A stretch of DNA of 32,798 bases from positions 283,604 through 316,401 of the forward strand of contig NZ_KB446648.1 in assembly GCF_000340375.1 (NCBI RefSeq), given 5' to 3'. Position 1 is the first letter of the stretch. Each line of letters opens with the position of its first letter. The notes beneath the pieces are model-generated. The model ran no database searches and was not told where the DNA came from. It worked only from the letters and a program-made list of their open reading frames with translations. Both the position numbers and the translations under genes were made by a program. Shown here one piece after another: positions 7,556 to 14,862 of the stretch. Source of the DNA: Eggerthia catenaformis OT 569 = DSM 20559. GTDB lineage: Bacteria > Bacillota_I > Bacilli_A > Erysipelotrichales > Coprobacillaceae.

Positions 7556-9328
7556 ATGGCTTATAAATTTATTATGACTAGAGGAAATGCTATTTTAAAT
7601 TTCTCTGAAGAATATTGTCAAAGCAGATGTGAATTGATTGAAAGTGAATCTTTTTTTAGGGTATTACGTAAGTTTGTGAGAGATAATGCCAGAAGAGAGA
7701 CTAGACTTTATACTTATTTGCATAATGTACAGAGTGATGATATTACAGTGGCAAATGATTTAAGAGATATCTTTAGACTGTTATTGATTATGACACCAAA
7801 GGAAGTATCAGTAACTAAGCCTGAATTAAAAGAATATTTACAAGATGATGAGATGATTGAAAAGATGGTAGAAGATCTTTATGCTTTCTGGCGAAAGCTG
7901 CAAAGATATGCTATTGTCTTTAATGATAGAAGAAGAGAAGGCGGTTATCAGAATGTAGGGTTTGTAGAAGCTCAGACTAAATTTGAAGCTCTGGTTTTAA
8001 AGACATATCGATCTATTGAAGAAACAGCACTTGGAAAGAGAAACAAGGTTTATCGACAGACAACATTGGGTGTTAATGCCGGCTTAGCTGTTACTCAGAT
8101 ACGTTCTACTTTACCTTATGAATATAGATGTCTTGATAATATTCCTTTTATTCAGAATGTTGTGATTCATCCGCCTTTCATTGCTTATTCAAAGAGAAAT
8201 AAACGTGATGGAGTATTTCCTGAGATTAATTATAATCCTATTGAAGATATGCGTTTTGAAGCAGAACAATGGTTCTGTTATCCGGCTAAAATAGGTGATC
8301 AGTTATGCTTTGTTTATTTTAATAGAAAATATATGGCACAGGGAGTTACTTTATGTAACTTGTTTGATTTAGCTGATGAAGAAGAATATAGAAATAGAAA
8401 ACCGGATTTAATTTATGTGTATGGCTATGAAGATGGACAGAAGAATCAGTCATTCTATCAAGACGACAAGAATGATATGATGGTTGCTTTATTATCTTCA
8501 AATGATGAATTTGATTATTTTGGATATATGAAAAAAATGTGTCTGACTCTCCATAATGTTAGACAGATTAATAAAGGGAATCTTCCTATTCATGGAGCTA
8601 TGGTACAGATGAAACTTCATAATAGAGATAATATGAATATTGTAGTTATGGGAGATAGCGGAGCAGGAAAGAGTGAAACAATTGAGCAGATTAAATCACT
8701 TGGTGCTGCTTATATTGAGGATATTAAAACAATTTATGATGATATGGGGTTATTATCTTATGATCCGGATACGAAAGAGGTTAAATCATCAGGAACTGAA
8801 ATAGGTGCTTTTGTCAGGTTAGATGATTTAGATGCCGGCTATTCATTTAAAGAATTAGACAGATCAGTATTTATGAATCCTGATAAAAAGAATGCCAGAG
8901 TTGTTATTCCAATCACCAACTATGAAGATGTTGTTGCTAAGCATCATGTAGATATGTTCTTGTATGCTAATAACTATGAAGATACCGGTGAGGCAGTTGA
9001 ATTTTTTGATAATGCAGATGATGCCTTAAAAGTATTTAGAGCAGGTCAGAGAATGGCTAAAGGAACAACAACTGAACTTGGTTTGGTAGGATCTTATTTT
9101 GCAAATCCATTTGGACCGGTACAAAGACAGGAACAGACTGAACCATTGTTGCAAAGCTATTTTAAATCAATGTTTGAACAAGGAATTAAGGTAGGACAGC
9201 TACATACAAGATTAGGTATACCCGGTAATGAACATACCGGACCTAAAGAAGCGGCACTTGCTATATTAAAGCTTATCACCGGTGATACTCAGTTAAAAGA
9301 ATTTCACTTAGTTGATGATGAGGGATAA
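7556..9328 (+). CDS. PEPCK/HPr-kinase-superfamily P-loop protein, function unknown
   Basis: A 590-residue soluble protein. The C-terminal half has P-loop GDSGAGKSET (366-375), the form seen in HPr kinase (GDSGIGKSE) and close to the PEPCK loop. After it come IEDIKTIYDD (387-396), EIGAFVR, ARVVIPITNYEDV, HVDMFLYANNY, and TTELGLVGSYFANPFGPVQ, the same order of elements as in ATP-dependent PEP carboxykinase. The N-terminal half (1-340) matches nothing I recognise. It may be a PEPCK-like metabolic kinase or carboxykinase, or a protein kinase; canonical PEPCK and the HprK signature GRGLLNIR are both absent in recognisable form. It is transcribed alone from its own promoter, with strong ribosome site GAGGAGG 7 nt before ATG. 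Confidence 0.7.
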   Translation: MAYKFIMTRGNAILNFSEEYCQSRCELIESESFFRVLRKFVRDNARRETRLYTYLHNVQSDDITVANDLRDIFRLLLIMTPKEVSVTKPELKEYLQDDEMIEKMVEDLYAFWRKLQRYAIVFNDRRREGGYQNVGFVEAQTKFEALVLKTYRSIEETALGKRNKVYRQTTLGVNAGLAVTQIRSTLPYEYRCLDNIPFIQNVVIHPPFIAYSKRNKRDGVFPEINYNPIEDMRFEAEQWFCYPAKIGDQLCFVYFNRKYMAQGVTLCNLFDLADEEEYRNRKPDLIYVYGYEDGQKNQSFYQDDKNDMMVALLSSNDEFDYFGYMKKMCLTLHNVRQINKGNLPIHGAMVQMKLHNRDNMNIVVMGDSGAGKSETIEQIKSLGAAYIEDIKTIYDDMGLLSYDPDTKEVKSSGTEIGAFVRLDDLDAGYSFKELDRSVFMNPDKKNARVVIPITNYEDVVAKHHVDMFLYANNYEDTGEAVEFFDNADDALKVFRAGQRMAKGTTTELGLVGSYFANPFGPVQRQEQTEPLLQSYFKSMFEQGIKVGQLHTRLGIPGNEHTGPKEAALAILKLITGDTQLKEFHLVDDEG

Positions 9329-9417
9329 AGAAATCTTATAATTTATTAAAAAAAGATAATCAGATAAATAATATGTACCTTAAATTCCGGATATATATTA
9401 TAAATTAAACGGGATAC

Positions 9418-9458
9418 ATGGATGTTTCTCTGTATTTTACAGGAGGCATCCATTTTTT
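9418..9458 (+). terminator. Terminator downstream of the PEPCK-like gene
   Basis: The outer stem ATGGATG / CATCCAT encloses an inner stem CTCTGTA / TACA(G)GAG and is followed by six Ts. It lies about 90 nt after the stop codon. Confidence 0.8.
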
Positions 9459-9668
9459 GTATGAGTTTTCTTGCTATTATGATGATTTATAACCTTTATC
9501 AAGCAGTTTTTTCTGAATAATACCTTGTTTTTTATCTATCCTAAGTTTAAGCTTAGTGTAAAGCTATACGAAAAGATTCTTTTCCTATCTATTTCTATAA
9601 AAGATTTGGAGGAAGTTTGACAGTAGAAAATATCTTAAAAGTGGTATCGTAAGAAATTCGTTATATGA
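9459..9668. other. Non-coding, probably decayed stretch
   Basis: No intact gene is visible. A GGAGGA sequence near 9610 precedes only an 11-codon frame. The sequence leads straight into the coding fragment at 9669, so it may be the eroded 5' part of that gene. Confidence 0.4.
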
Positions 9669-9749
9669 TACAATAGTGAAAAGAATGTAGTATGGTTTAA
9701 TTCAGAAGAAGAGGCTAAAAAAGCCGGATACAGACGTGCTAAAAGATAA
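9669..9749 (+). pseudogene. C-terminal fragment with Ada-type tail (VWFNSEEEAKKAGYRRAKR)
   Basis: After an in-frame TGA the sequence reads YNSEKNVVWFNSEEEA, then KKAGYRRAKR and a stop. The FxSEEEAxxAGYRxxKR pattern is the end of the small Ada-like metal-binding module found at the C-terminus of nucleases and hydrolases in Firmicutes. The Cys residues and everything upstream are missing, so this is a 3' remnant. It has its own terminator. Confidence 0.6.
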
Positions 9750-9758
9750 AAAATGATT

Positions 9759-9786
9759 AAAAGATGATAGAAATATCATCTTTTTT
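9759..9786 (+). terminator. Terminator after the Ada-type fragment
   Basis: The 11-bp stem AAAAGATGATA / TATCATCTTTT has a GAAA tetraloop and a T-run. Confidence 0.85.
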
Positions 9787-9880
9787 ATTTCATCATTGGA
9801 AAATGACTTGAGTAATGAAAATATTATTTTGGTAATATTTATATTATATAATTAGTTATAAAGATAATGAGTGTAGAATT

Positions 9881-10057
9881 ATGAGTTATGAAAAACTGTT
9901 TGGACCTATGAAAATAGGAAAGATGGAAGTAAAGATTAGCCATGTCTCCAATGGGGATAAATTCAGCATTTACGAATAAACGTAAGGATGAGCAGGAGAT
10001 TTATTTAAGTTGGATACAATTAAAGAAGGATATTATGCTGCCAGCAGTATAGATTAA
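9881..10057 (+). pseudogene. Old-yellow-enzyme (NADH:flavin oxidoreductase) gene with internal deletion
   Basis: The start ATG at 9881 opens MSYEKLFGPMKIGKMEVK, the typical N-terminus of 2,4-dienoyl-CoA-reductase/OYE-like flavoenzymes. About 5 nt are then missing where the family has NR. The frame shifts to LAMSPMGINSAFTNKRKDEQE, broken here as LAMSPMGINSAF and TNKRKDEQE, which is the flavin-binding strand after the start. Soon after, a third frame (from 10007) reads KLDTIKEGYYAASSID and a stop, which matches the extreme C-terminal end of these enzymes. Several hundred codons between the two ends are gone, leaving 177 bp of a gene that is normally 1-2 kb. Confidence 0.75.
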
Positions 10058-10084
10058 AAAGGTGTGGATATTATCCACACCTTT
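10058..10084 (-). terminator. Terminator of gdhA, shared with the upstream pseudogene
   Basis: The perfect 13-bp stem AAAGGTGTGGATA / TATCCACACCTTT touches the gdhA stop codon. On the minus strand it is followed by five Ts. Confidence 0.85.
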
Positions 10085-11429
10085 AATATAATCCTTGAGC
10101 AATCATTGCCGCCGCAACTTTTTCAAAGCCGGCAATATTACCGCCTTTAATTAAGTCATAGCCTAAGCCGTATTTTTTAGCTGCAGCTACTGAAGAAGCA
10201 ACAATATCTTTCATAATCTGATGTAATTTAGTATCAACTTCTTCTTCTGTCCAGTTATATCGCATAGAATTTTGTGACATTTCCAAAGCACTGACAGCAA
10301 CACCTCCGGCATTGCATGCTTTGGCAGGTCCTAAAATAATTTTCTGTGATAAGAAGTAATTTACACCTTCAGGAGTTGTTGGCATATTAGCAGCTTCAAA
10401 GACATATTTAACGCCACTAGCAACTAAAGATTTTGCATCATCTTCATTGATTTCATTCTGTGTTGCTGATGGGAAAGCCATATCTGCTTTTACTTTACCC
10501 CAAGGTTTTTCATTCGGATGGAATTCTGCTCCAAATTTATCAGCATAGTCTTTGAGCTTAACTTCATTTTTATTTCTGATCTTTAATAGGAAGTTAAATT
10601 TTTCTTCTGTATTAACACCATCTTTGTCATAAACATAGCCATCTCTGCCGGAAATAGTGACAACTCTAGCACCATATTCAGTTGCTTTTTGAGCAATACC
10701 CCAAGCAACATTTCCATAACCTGACATTACAATTGTTTTTCCTTTAAATGAATCATTAAAATGTTCTAATACTTCATTAGCATAATAAACAGCTCCATAT
10801 CCGGTAGCTTCCGGTCTAATTAATGAACCGCCAAATGGCATACCTTTACCGGTTAAGACACCATTGTTCCAGCTGTTTGTAATTCTTTTATATTGACCGT
10901 AAAGATAGCCGATTTCTCTGCCGCCAACACCAATATCACCGGCAGGTACATCTATATCAGGACCAATATGACGATATAATTCAGTCATAAAACTCTGACA
11001 GAATCTCATGATTTCCGCATCACTTTTATCCTGAGGATCAAAATCAGAACCACCTTTACCTCCGCCGATTGGTAAAGTAGTTAATGAATTTTTAAAAATC
11101 TGTTCAAATCCTAAGAATTTAATAATTCCTAAGTTTACACTAGGATGGAATCTTAAACCACCCTTATAAGGACCGATAGCACTATTAAACTGTACTCTGA
11201 ATCCTCTATTTACATGTACTTTTCCATTATCATCTACCCATGGGACTCTAAACATAATCTGTCTTTCAGGTTCAGTGATTCTTTCAAGCAAAGCCATCTT
11301 TTCATATTCAGGGTGTGCTTCAAAGACAGGTTCTAAGCTTTTTAATACTTCGGTTGCAGCTTCAATAAACTCTGGCTGATCAGCATTCTTTTCTTTTAAT
11401 TCCTCTAATACTTTTTCAACGTATTTCAT
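10083..11429 (-). CDS. gdhA: NADP-type glutamate dehydrogenase
   Basis: 448 residues, the normal length of the hexameric bacterial enzyme that makes glutamate from 2-oxoglutarate, ammonia and NADPH (EC 1.4.1.4). The substrate region is clear: GPYKGGLRFH (86-95), PIGGGKGGSDF (120-130, catalytic Lys125) and PAGDIGVGGREIGYLYGQY (162-180, catalytic Asp165). A Rossmann fold follows, with the dinucleotide loop SGYGNVAWG. ATG is preceded by AGGAGGAATTCAAG. It is a single gene with its own terminator. NADP preference is judged from overall similarity to the 450-residue class and is not proven by the sequence. Confidence 0.96.
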   Translation of the reverse strand: MKYVEKVLEELKEKNADQPEFIEAATEVLKSLEPVFEAHPEYEKMALLERITEPERQIMFRVPWVDDNGKVHVNRGFRVQFNSAIGPYKGGLRFHPSVNLGIIKFLGFEQIFKNSLTTLPIGGGKGGSDFDPQDKSDAEIMRFCQSFMTELYRHIGPDIDVPAGDIGVGGREIGYLYGQYKRITNSWNNGVLTGKGMPFGGSLIRPEATGYGAVYYANEVLEHFNDSFKGKTIVMSGYGNVAWGIAQKATEYGARVVTISGRDGYVYDKDGVNTEEKFNFLLKIRNKNEVKLKDYADKFGAEFHPNEKPWGKVKADMAFPSATQNEINEDDAKSLVASGVKYVFEAANMPTTPEGVNYFLSQKIILGPAKACNAGGVAVSALEMSQNSMRYNWTEEEVDTKLHQIMKDIVASSVAAAKKYGLGYDLIKGGNIAGFEKVAAAMIAQGLY

Positions 11430-11454
11430 CTTGAATTCCTCCTATATGACCTTC

Positions 11455-11526
11455 ATTATAACCATTCTTTTTTAAAAAGAAAGAAAAAATTATTAAAAAA
11501 ATAAAAAAAAATCATACATTTGTCAA
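11455..11526 (-). promoter_or_regulatory. Promoter region of gdhA
   Basis: Two candidates lie on the minus strand. TTGACA (11526-11521) is followed after 17 bp by TATTTT (11503-11498). A perfect TATAAT lies at 11460-11455 without a good -35. Poly-A/T tracts lie between them. Either could serve; the first has the better -35. Confidence 0.45.
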
Positions 11527-11571
11527 CACTAAAATATTAAAACTGATTATCTAATAATTATAATAGAATGA

Positions 11572-11718
11572 ATAGAGAATTCTGAGAATCAAGAAGTAGT
11601 TCCTTATGATAAGTATTTACCGTCAAGACATTTTATAAAGGAGTTGAAACCTCTTGAAATTAATAGAAACAGCAAGCTTATCTATAAGAGAGAGAATCAT
11701 CTTATAAGACTTAAATAA
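11572..11718 (+). pseudogene. Possible coding remnant, family not recognised
   Basis: 48 codons are open without any ATG, including VVPYDKYLPSRHFIKELKPL and EINRNSKLIYKRENHLIRLK before TAA. The composition looks like the charged C-terminus of a protein. It lacks a start and a ribosome site. It may be chance. Confidence 0.3.
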
Positions 11719-11761
11719 GAAGCAGAATATAGAGTGATTTTTTAATGTTTTATAATAATTG

Positions 11762-11770
11762 TGATATAAT
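11762..11770 (+). promoter_or_regulatory. Extended -10 promoter
   Basis: TGATATAAT, identical to the element before the signal peptidase gene. The predicted start near 11777 is 34 nt before the ATG at 11811. Confidence 0.55.
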
Positions 11771-11810
11771 AGTAAAAATTATTTAGAACGTATTTTATGA
11801 GAATAAAGTT

Positions 11811-12815
11811 ATGATTATTAATAGGATTAGAAGACATAGTAAATATATTTTTTTATTCATCTCTGTACTTTGGATGATATTTACAGGATCACTTTTGTTT
11901 ATACAAAACAGGACTAAATATATTATCTTAATGAATTTCTTAGACTTACATTTAAGATCGGTTGATTTAGTTTATATTTTCACTATAATAATTGCTTTAT
12001 GGTGTATATATGGACTGAGAATGGCTTGGAAAAAGTATTCTAAGAAAATAATAAAAATCATTATTATAATCGGATGGATAGGTTTAATATTAGCCTTTTT
12101 ATTCGGATCATTTGTTGTGCTGTTAAATCATAGTGTTACAAGATATCATGAATTTTCTTCTCCTGATAAAAAATATACCTTAATAGTAAGAGAATCATCA
12201 TTTTTATTGCTTTCTGAGATAAGTCTTTATGAAAGAAAAAATCCGTTTTTTATAGAGAAAATAAAAAATAGTACTGTCGGAACAGATGATGGCTATACTC
12301 CTATTTCTCAGGGCAGTTATTGGATTAAGTGGAATAAAAATACAGTAACACTGGCTATCGATGGTAATTGGAATAATCAAAGCTGGACAACTATCAAAGT
12401 TATCTTTGAAAAGAATAAACATAAATCCGAAATCGGTACGATTTATCCAAAAGGAAAACCATCTTATATAACTGATGATTCCGGTAAGAAGAAAGCTAAT
12501 CAAAGCAATGCTGCTGATAAAAAAATACAAGATAAATTAAATAATCTTTCTGTAGATAACGTAATAAAAATTCCTAATTCAGAATTTGGAATTATTCAGG
12601 TTGATCAGGCAATGTCAAGAGTACAATGGTTTTTTGTGAAAATTTCTGAGAATAAAAAGGTTTTTATTTCAGAACTTCCGGATACTAAGCCAAATGTTAA
12701 TGCCAAAATGAATGTAAAAGGAGTAATATTTATAACATTTAAAGATATTAATGGGAATACAAGTAAATATAAATCTGCTGATCAAGGTAAGAGTTGGATT
12801 AAAATCAGAAACTGA
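11811..12815 (+). CDS. Three-helix membrane protein with large outer domain, unknown function
   Basis: 334 residues and not a family I recognise. Membrane helices lie at about residues 12-31, 51-70 and 80-105, separated by basic loops (RIRRHSK, KKYSKK). The remaining 225 residues are polar and probably face outward. They contain a strand-rich section starting FSSPDKKYTLIVRE, a Lys/Gln/Asn-rich linker around 220-240, and a final part ending in SADQGKSWIKIRN, which resembles a BNR/sialidase-type repeat (SxDxGxTW). No strong ribosome site precedes ATG. The next gene starts 66 nt downstream behind its own promoter, so this is probably a single-gene transcript. Confidence 0.75.
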   Translation: MIINRIRRHSKYIFLFISVLWMIFTGSLLFIQNRTKYIILMNFLDLHLRSVDLVYIFTIIIALWCIYGLRMAWKKYSKKIIKIIIIIGWIGLILAFLFGSFVVLLNHSVTRYHEFSSPDKKYTLIVRESSFLLLSEISLYERKNPFFIEKIKNSTVGTDDGYTPISQGSYWIKWNKNTVTLAIDGNWNNQSWTTIKVIFEKNKHKSEIGTIYPKGKPSYITDDSGKKKANQSNAADKKIQDKLNNLSVDNVIKIPNSEFGIIQVDQAMSRVQWFFVKISENKKVFISELPDTKPNVNAKMNVKGVIFITFKDINGNTSKYKSADQGKSWIKIRN

Positions 12816-12824
12816 CTATAAACA

Positions 12825-12861
12825 ATATCTATATTTTATGTTATAATATATCTATATTTTA
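12825..12861 (+). promoter_or_regulatory. Promoter with -10 box between two 14-bp direct repeats
   Basis: The extended -10 TGTTATAAT (12839-12847) fills exactly the gap between two copies of ATATCTATATTTTA (12825-12838 and 12848-12861). The copies start 23 bp apart, about two helical turns, which would suit a protein binding both. Confidence 0.55.
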
Positions 12862-12881
12862 ATTACAGGGGAGGATTAAAG

Positions 12882-13106
12882 ATGGCAAGAAAAAGAAGTT
12901 GGACCGGTATTATATTTGGTATTATCTGGTTTTTAATGGCTTTATTTGTGCTTATAAACTATTTATCAGGAAATCTTGGAAGCTTTTATGTTCCGAGAAT
13001 ATTAATGATATTTTATGATATTTTCGGAATAATTCCCGGAGCTATCATTCAATTAGTATTAAGCGGATTACTGGTATTCTTTAGTGCAGTACCAAGAAGA
13101 AAGTAA
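12882..13106 (+). CDS. Small two-helix membrane protein
   Basis: 74 residues, preceded by the strong ribosome site AGGGGAGG. Two hydrophobic helices (about 8-27 and 50-69) are separated by a loop (SGNLGSFYVPRI), and both ends are basic (MARKRS, PRRK). I do not recognise a family. The next gene begins 21 nt later with its own ribosome site, so the two are probably co-transcribed and may form a membrane pair. Confidence 0.75.
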   Translation: MARKRSWTGIIFGIIWFLMALFVLINYLSGNLGSFYVPRILMIFYDIFGIIPGAIIQLVLSGLLVFFSAVPRRK

Positions 13107-13127
13107 ATTTAAAAAGGGGGCGTAATT

Positions 13128-13637
13128 TTGACTGAAAAATTAGTACATCGCCTGGAGGATAGACAGCAGGTTTTTGTTTTTGTCTTAGTAGGGATATTGT
13201 GTATTATTATACCTGACGTATTAATAGATTATGTTCCCTATATTGTAGGAATATTATTTATTATAGATGCTGCTGTTAATTTATATGCTTATTATTTTAA
13301 AAAAGCCAAGGTAGCAGTAGGAAAAAGCATTATTCTGCTTATTTTATCGGTAGTCTTAATGATTCAGCAGGAAAACTCTATTACTGTATTAAGTATTATG
13401 TGGGCATTACTTACCTTAGAAGAATGTGCTCAAGGGATTGATGAATTTATTCAAAATAAATCTTTTAATCTCTTTAGAGGAGGCTGGATGATTATTTCTA
13501 TTCTACTGTCAATTGCTTTAATGTATGATCCTAATCATCATCTTACATTTCATATGATTGTATTAGGATTTGAAATGATTGCAAATGCATTTATTAAGAC
13601 TCATCATTTATATAAGATTGGTAAATATGAGATATAA
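13128..13637 (+). CDS. DUF308/HdeD-like membrane protein
   Basis: 169 residues starting with TTG, 7 nt after AAGGGGG; no ATG start is possible nearby in frame. About five or six hydrophobic segments come in pairs with small loops: FVFVLVGILCIIIPDVLI, YIVGILFIIDAAVNLYAYY, IILLILSVVLMIQ and later helices. The repeated pattern of GIL...P...helix...G-I/L-ID is typical of DUF308 (HdeD-like) proteins, in which two or three copies of a short unit form the membrane domain. Its function in Firmicutes is unknown; an envelope-stress role is known only for the enterobacterial relative HdeD. Confidence 0.65.
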   Translation: MTEKLVHRLEDRQQVFVFVLVGILCIIIPDVLIDYVPYIVGILFIIDAAVNLYAYYFKKAKVAVGKSIILLILSVVLMIQQENSITVLSIMWALLTLEECAQGIDEFIQNKSFNLFRGGWMIISILLSIALMYDPNHHLTFHMIVLGFEMIANAFIKTHHLYKIGKYEI

Positions 13638-13668
13638 AAAGGTCTGCATTAAAATAATGCAGACCTTT
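13638..13668. terminator. Bidirectional terminator between convergent genes
   Basis: The perfect 14-bp stem AAAGGTCTGCATTA / TAATGCAGACCTTT has a 3-nt loop. It lies directly after the DUF308 stop and 5 nt from the stop of the aquaporin gene. Confidence 0.88.
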
Positions 13669-13673
13669 AATTA

Positions 13674-14387
13674 TTACTTATTAGTCATTAATTTATAGAT
13701 TGTAACAGCAAGCACTGCTCCAAGCAAAGGAGCAATAATAAACAACCATACCTGATTTAGAGCAGTACCTAAGCCGGCTAATTTTAAAATAATAGCCGGA
13801 GCTAAGGAACGGGCAGGATTAACGGATGTTCCTGTGAGAGCTATGCCAAAGAAATGAACAAGCGTTAAGACGCTACCGATTGCTAATCCTCCTGTAGAAG
13901 AATAGTTTTCTTTTTTAGAAACTGATAATACTACAAATACAAAGATGCCTGTAAGGATAATTTCAGTTAAAAAAGCACCAATGAGTGTAATATTCATTAA
14001 GCTGGCTTTCTCAAAGCCATTAGCTCCAAGTCCTACAGTTTTAAGTTCAGCATTTGGAATATTACTGATTAAAGCAAATAAAAGAGCACTGGCGCTTAAT
14101 GCTCCTAATAGCTGAGAAAACATATATAAGAACATATCTTTTAAAGAAATTCTGTTGTCAAAGTACATAGCTAAAGAAACTGCCGGATTAACATGACCTC
14201 CTGAAATATGTCCAATACTATAATAAACAGCTACAATTGTTAGTCCAAAGACTATCGGTACGGTTAATATAAGTAAAGCATTGGCAGAAGCTCCTGAATA
14301 TAAGACTGCGGATCCGGTACCAAAGAATACTAGAATAAATGTACCAATAAATTCAGCTAGATAAGCTCGTAAATTAAAATCTTTCAT
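13674..14387 (-). CDS. AqpZ-like aquaporin
   Basis: A 237-residue MIP-family channel with six membrane helices and the two pore motifs GGHVNPAVS (Asn67-Pro68-Ala69) and TSVNPARS (Asn190-Pro191-Ala192). Aligning by eye to E. coli AqpZ, the selectivity filter reads Tyr56, His178, Thr187 and Arg193, against Phe43, His174, Thr183 and Arg189. The His/Arg pair predicts a narrow water-selective pore, not a glycerol facilitator of the GlpF type, which has Gly at the His position. Start ATG has AAGGAG upstream. It is a single gene with its own promoter. Confidence 0.93.
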   Translation of the reverse strand: MKDFNLRAYLAEFIGTFILVFFGTGSAVLYSGASANALLILTVPIVFGLTIVAVYYSIGHISGGHVNPAVSLAMYFDNRISLKDMFLYMFSQLLGALSASALLFALISNIPNAELKTVGLGANGFEKASLMNITLIGAFLTEIILTGIFVFVVLSVSKKENYSSTGGLAIGSVLTLVHFFGIALTGTSVNPARSLAPAIILKLAGLGTALNQVWLFIIAPLLGAVLAVTIYKLMTNK

Positions 14388-14406
14388 AATATTTCTCCTT
14401 TTTTGT

Positions 14407-14434
14407 ATTGTAACATTTCACTTTTCTTTGTCAA
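14407..14434 (-). promoter_or_regulatory. Promoter of the aquaporin gene
   Basis: On the minus strand: consensus TTGACA (14434-14429), a 16-bp spacer and TACAAT (14412-14407) with an upstream TG (extended -10). Confidence 0.75.
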
Positions 14435-14441
14435 ATAGCTA

Positions 14442-14450
14442 TGATACAAT
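14442..14450 (+). promoter_or_regulatory. Extended -10 promoter of the 128-residue membrane protein gene
   Basis: TGATACAAT, predicted start near 14457, only about 10 nt before the ATG at 14467. Confidence 0.55.
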
Positions 14451-14466
14451 TTATCCGGTGATATTT

Positions 14467-14853
14467 ATGAAGAAGAAATATAGAGAAATGCGACATACAA
14501 TAGTTATGAGTATTCTGCTTATTGCTCTTTTAAGTGCAACAGTTTATGGAGTATATGTAGGATCTAAAGCAAAACTGATAGCCGGACTGGCAGCATCAGT
14601 TATTTGTACACTTCTGTTATTGTTTGCATCACAAATTATTATAGATGATACATACTTAGTAACTTATGATTATTACATATTTATTAATATTCCTAGAATG
14701 ATTTATTATCGGGATATTAAAGAAATTAAACAAATAAATAGACATTGTTTAGATATTTATTATAAGAATAAGCATGTTAAGATGTATGTTTTTAATAGTA
14801 ATCAGGTATTAAAAGACTATAATGAAATAAGAAATAAAAAAAGCTCAGTTTGA
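14467..14853 (+). CDS. Small membrane protein with PH-like cytoplasmic domain
   Basis: 128 residues. The frame is open to an earlier ATG at 14428, but that lies upstream of the -10 box. The ATG at 14467, preceded by GGTGA, is therefore taken as the start. Two hydrophobic helices (about residues 10-30 and 33-55) precede a strand-rich domain (IIIDDTYLVTYDYYIFINIP ... MIYYRDIKEIKQINRHCLDI) whose pattern resembles the small bacterial PH-like (YcxB/DUF304) domains. That likeness is weak and its role is unknown. The stop codon lies inside a terminator hairpin shared with the convergent gene. Confidence 0.65.
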   Translation: MKKKYREMRHTIVMSILLIALLSATVYGVYVGSKAKLIAGLAASVICTLLLLFASQIIIDDTYLVTYDYYIFINIPRMIYYRDIKEIKQINRHCLDIYYKNKHVKMYVFNSNQVLKDYNEIRNKKSSV

Positions 14854-14862
14854 GCTTTTTTT
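14836..14862. terminator. Bidirectional terminator overlapping two stop codons
   Basis: The 12-bp stem of seven A plus GCTCA, loop GTT, then TGAGC plus seven T. It contains the TGA of the plus-strand gene (14851-14853) and two bases of the TAA of the minus-strand gene (14861-14863). Confidence 0.88.

Noticed and set aside
12825-12861. CRISPR-like repeat pair
   Set aside because: Only two 14-bp copies with a 9-bp gap, very AT-rich, at a promoter.
14428-14466. Earlier ATG for the 128-residue membrane protein
   Set aside because: It lies upstream of and across the -10 box and has no ribosome site.
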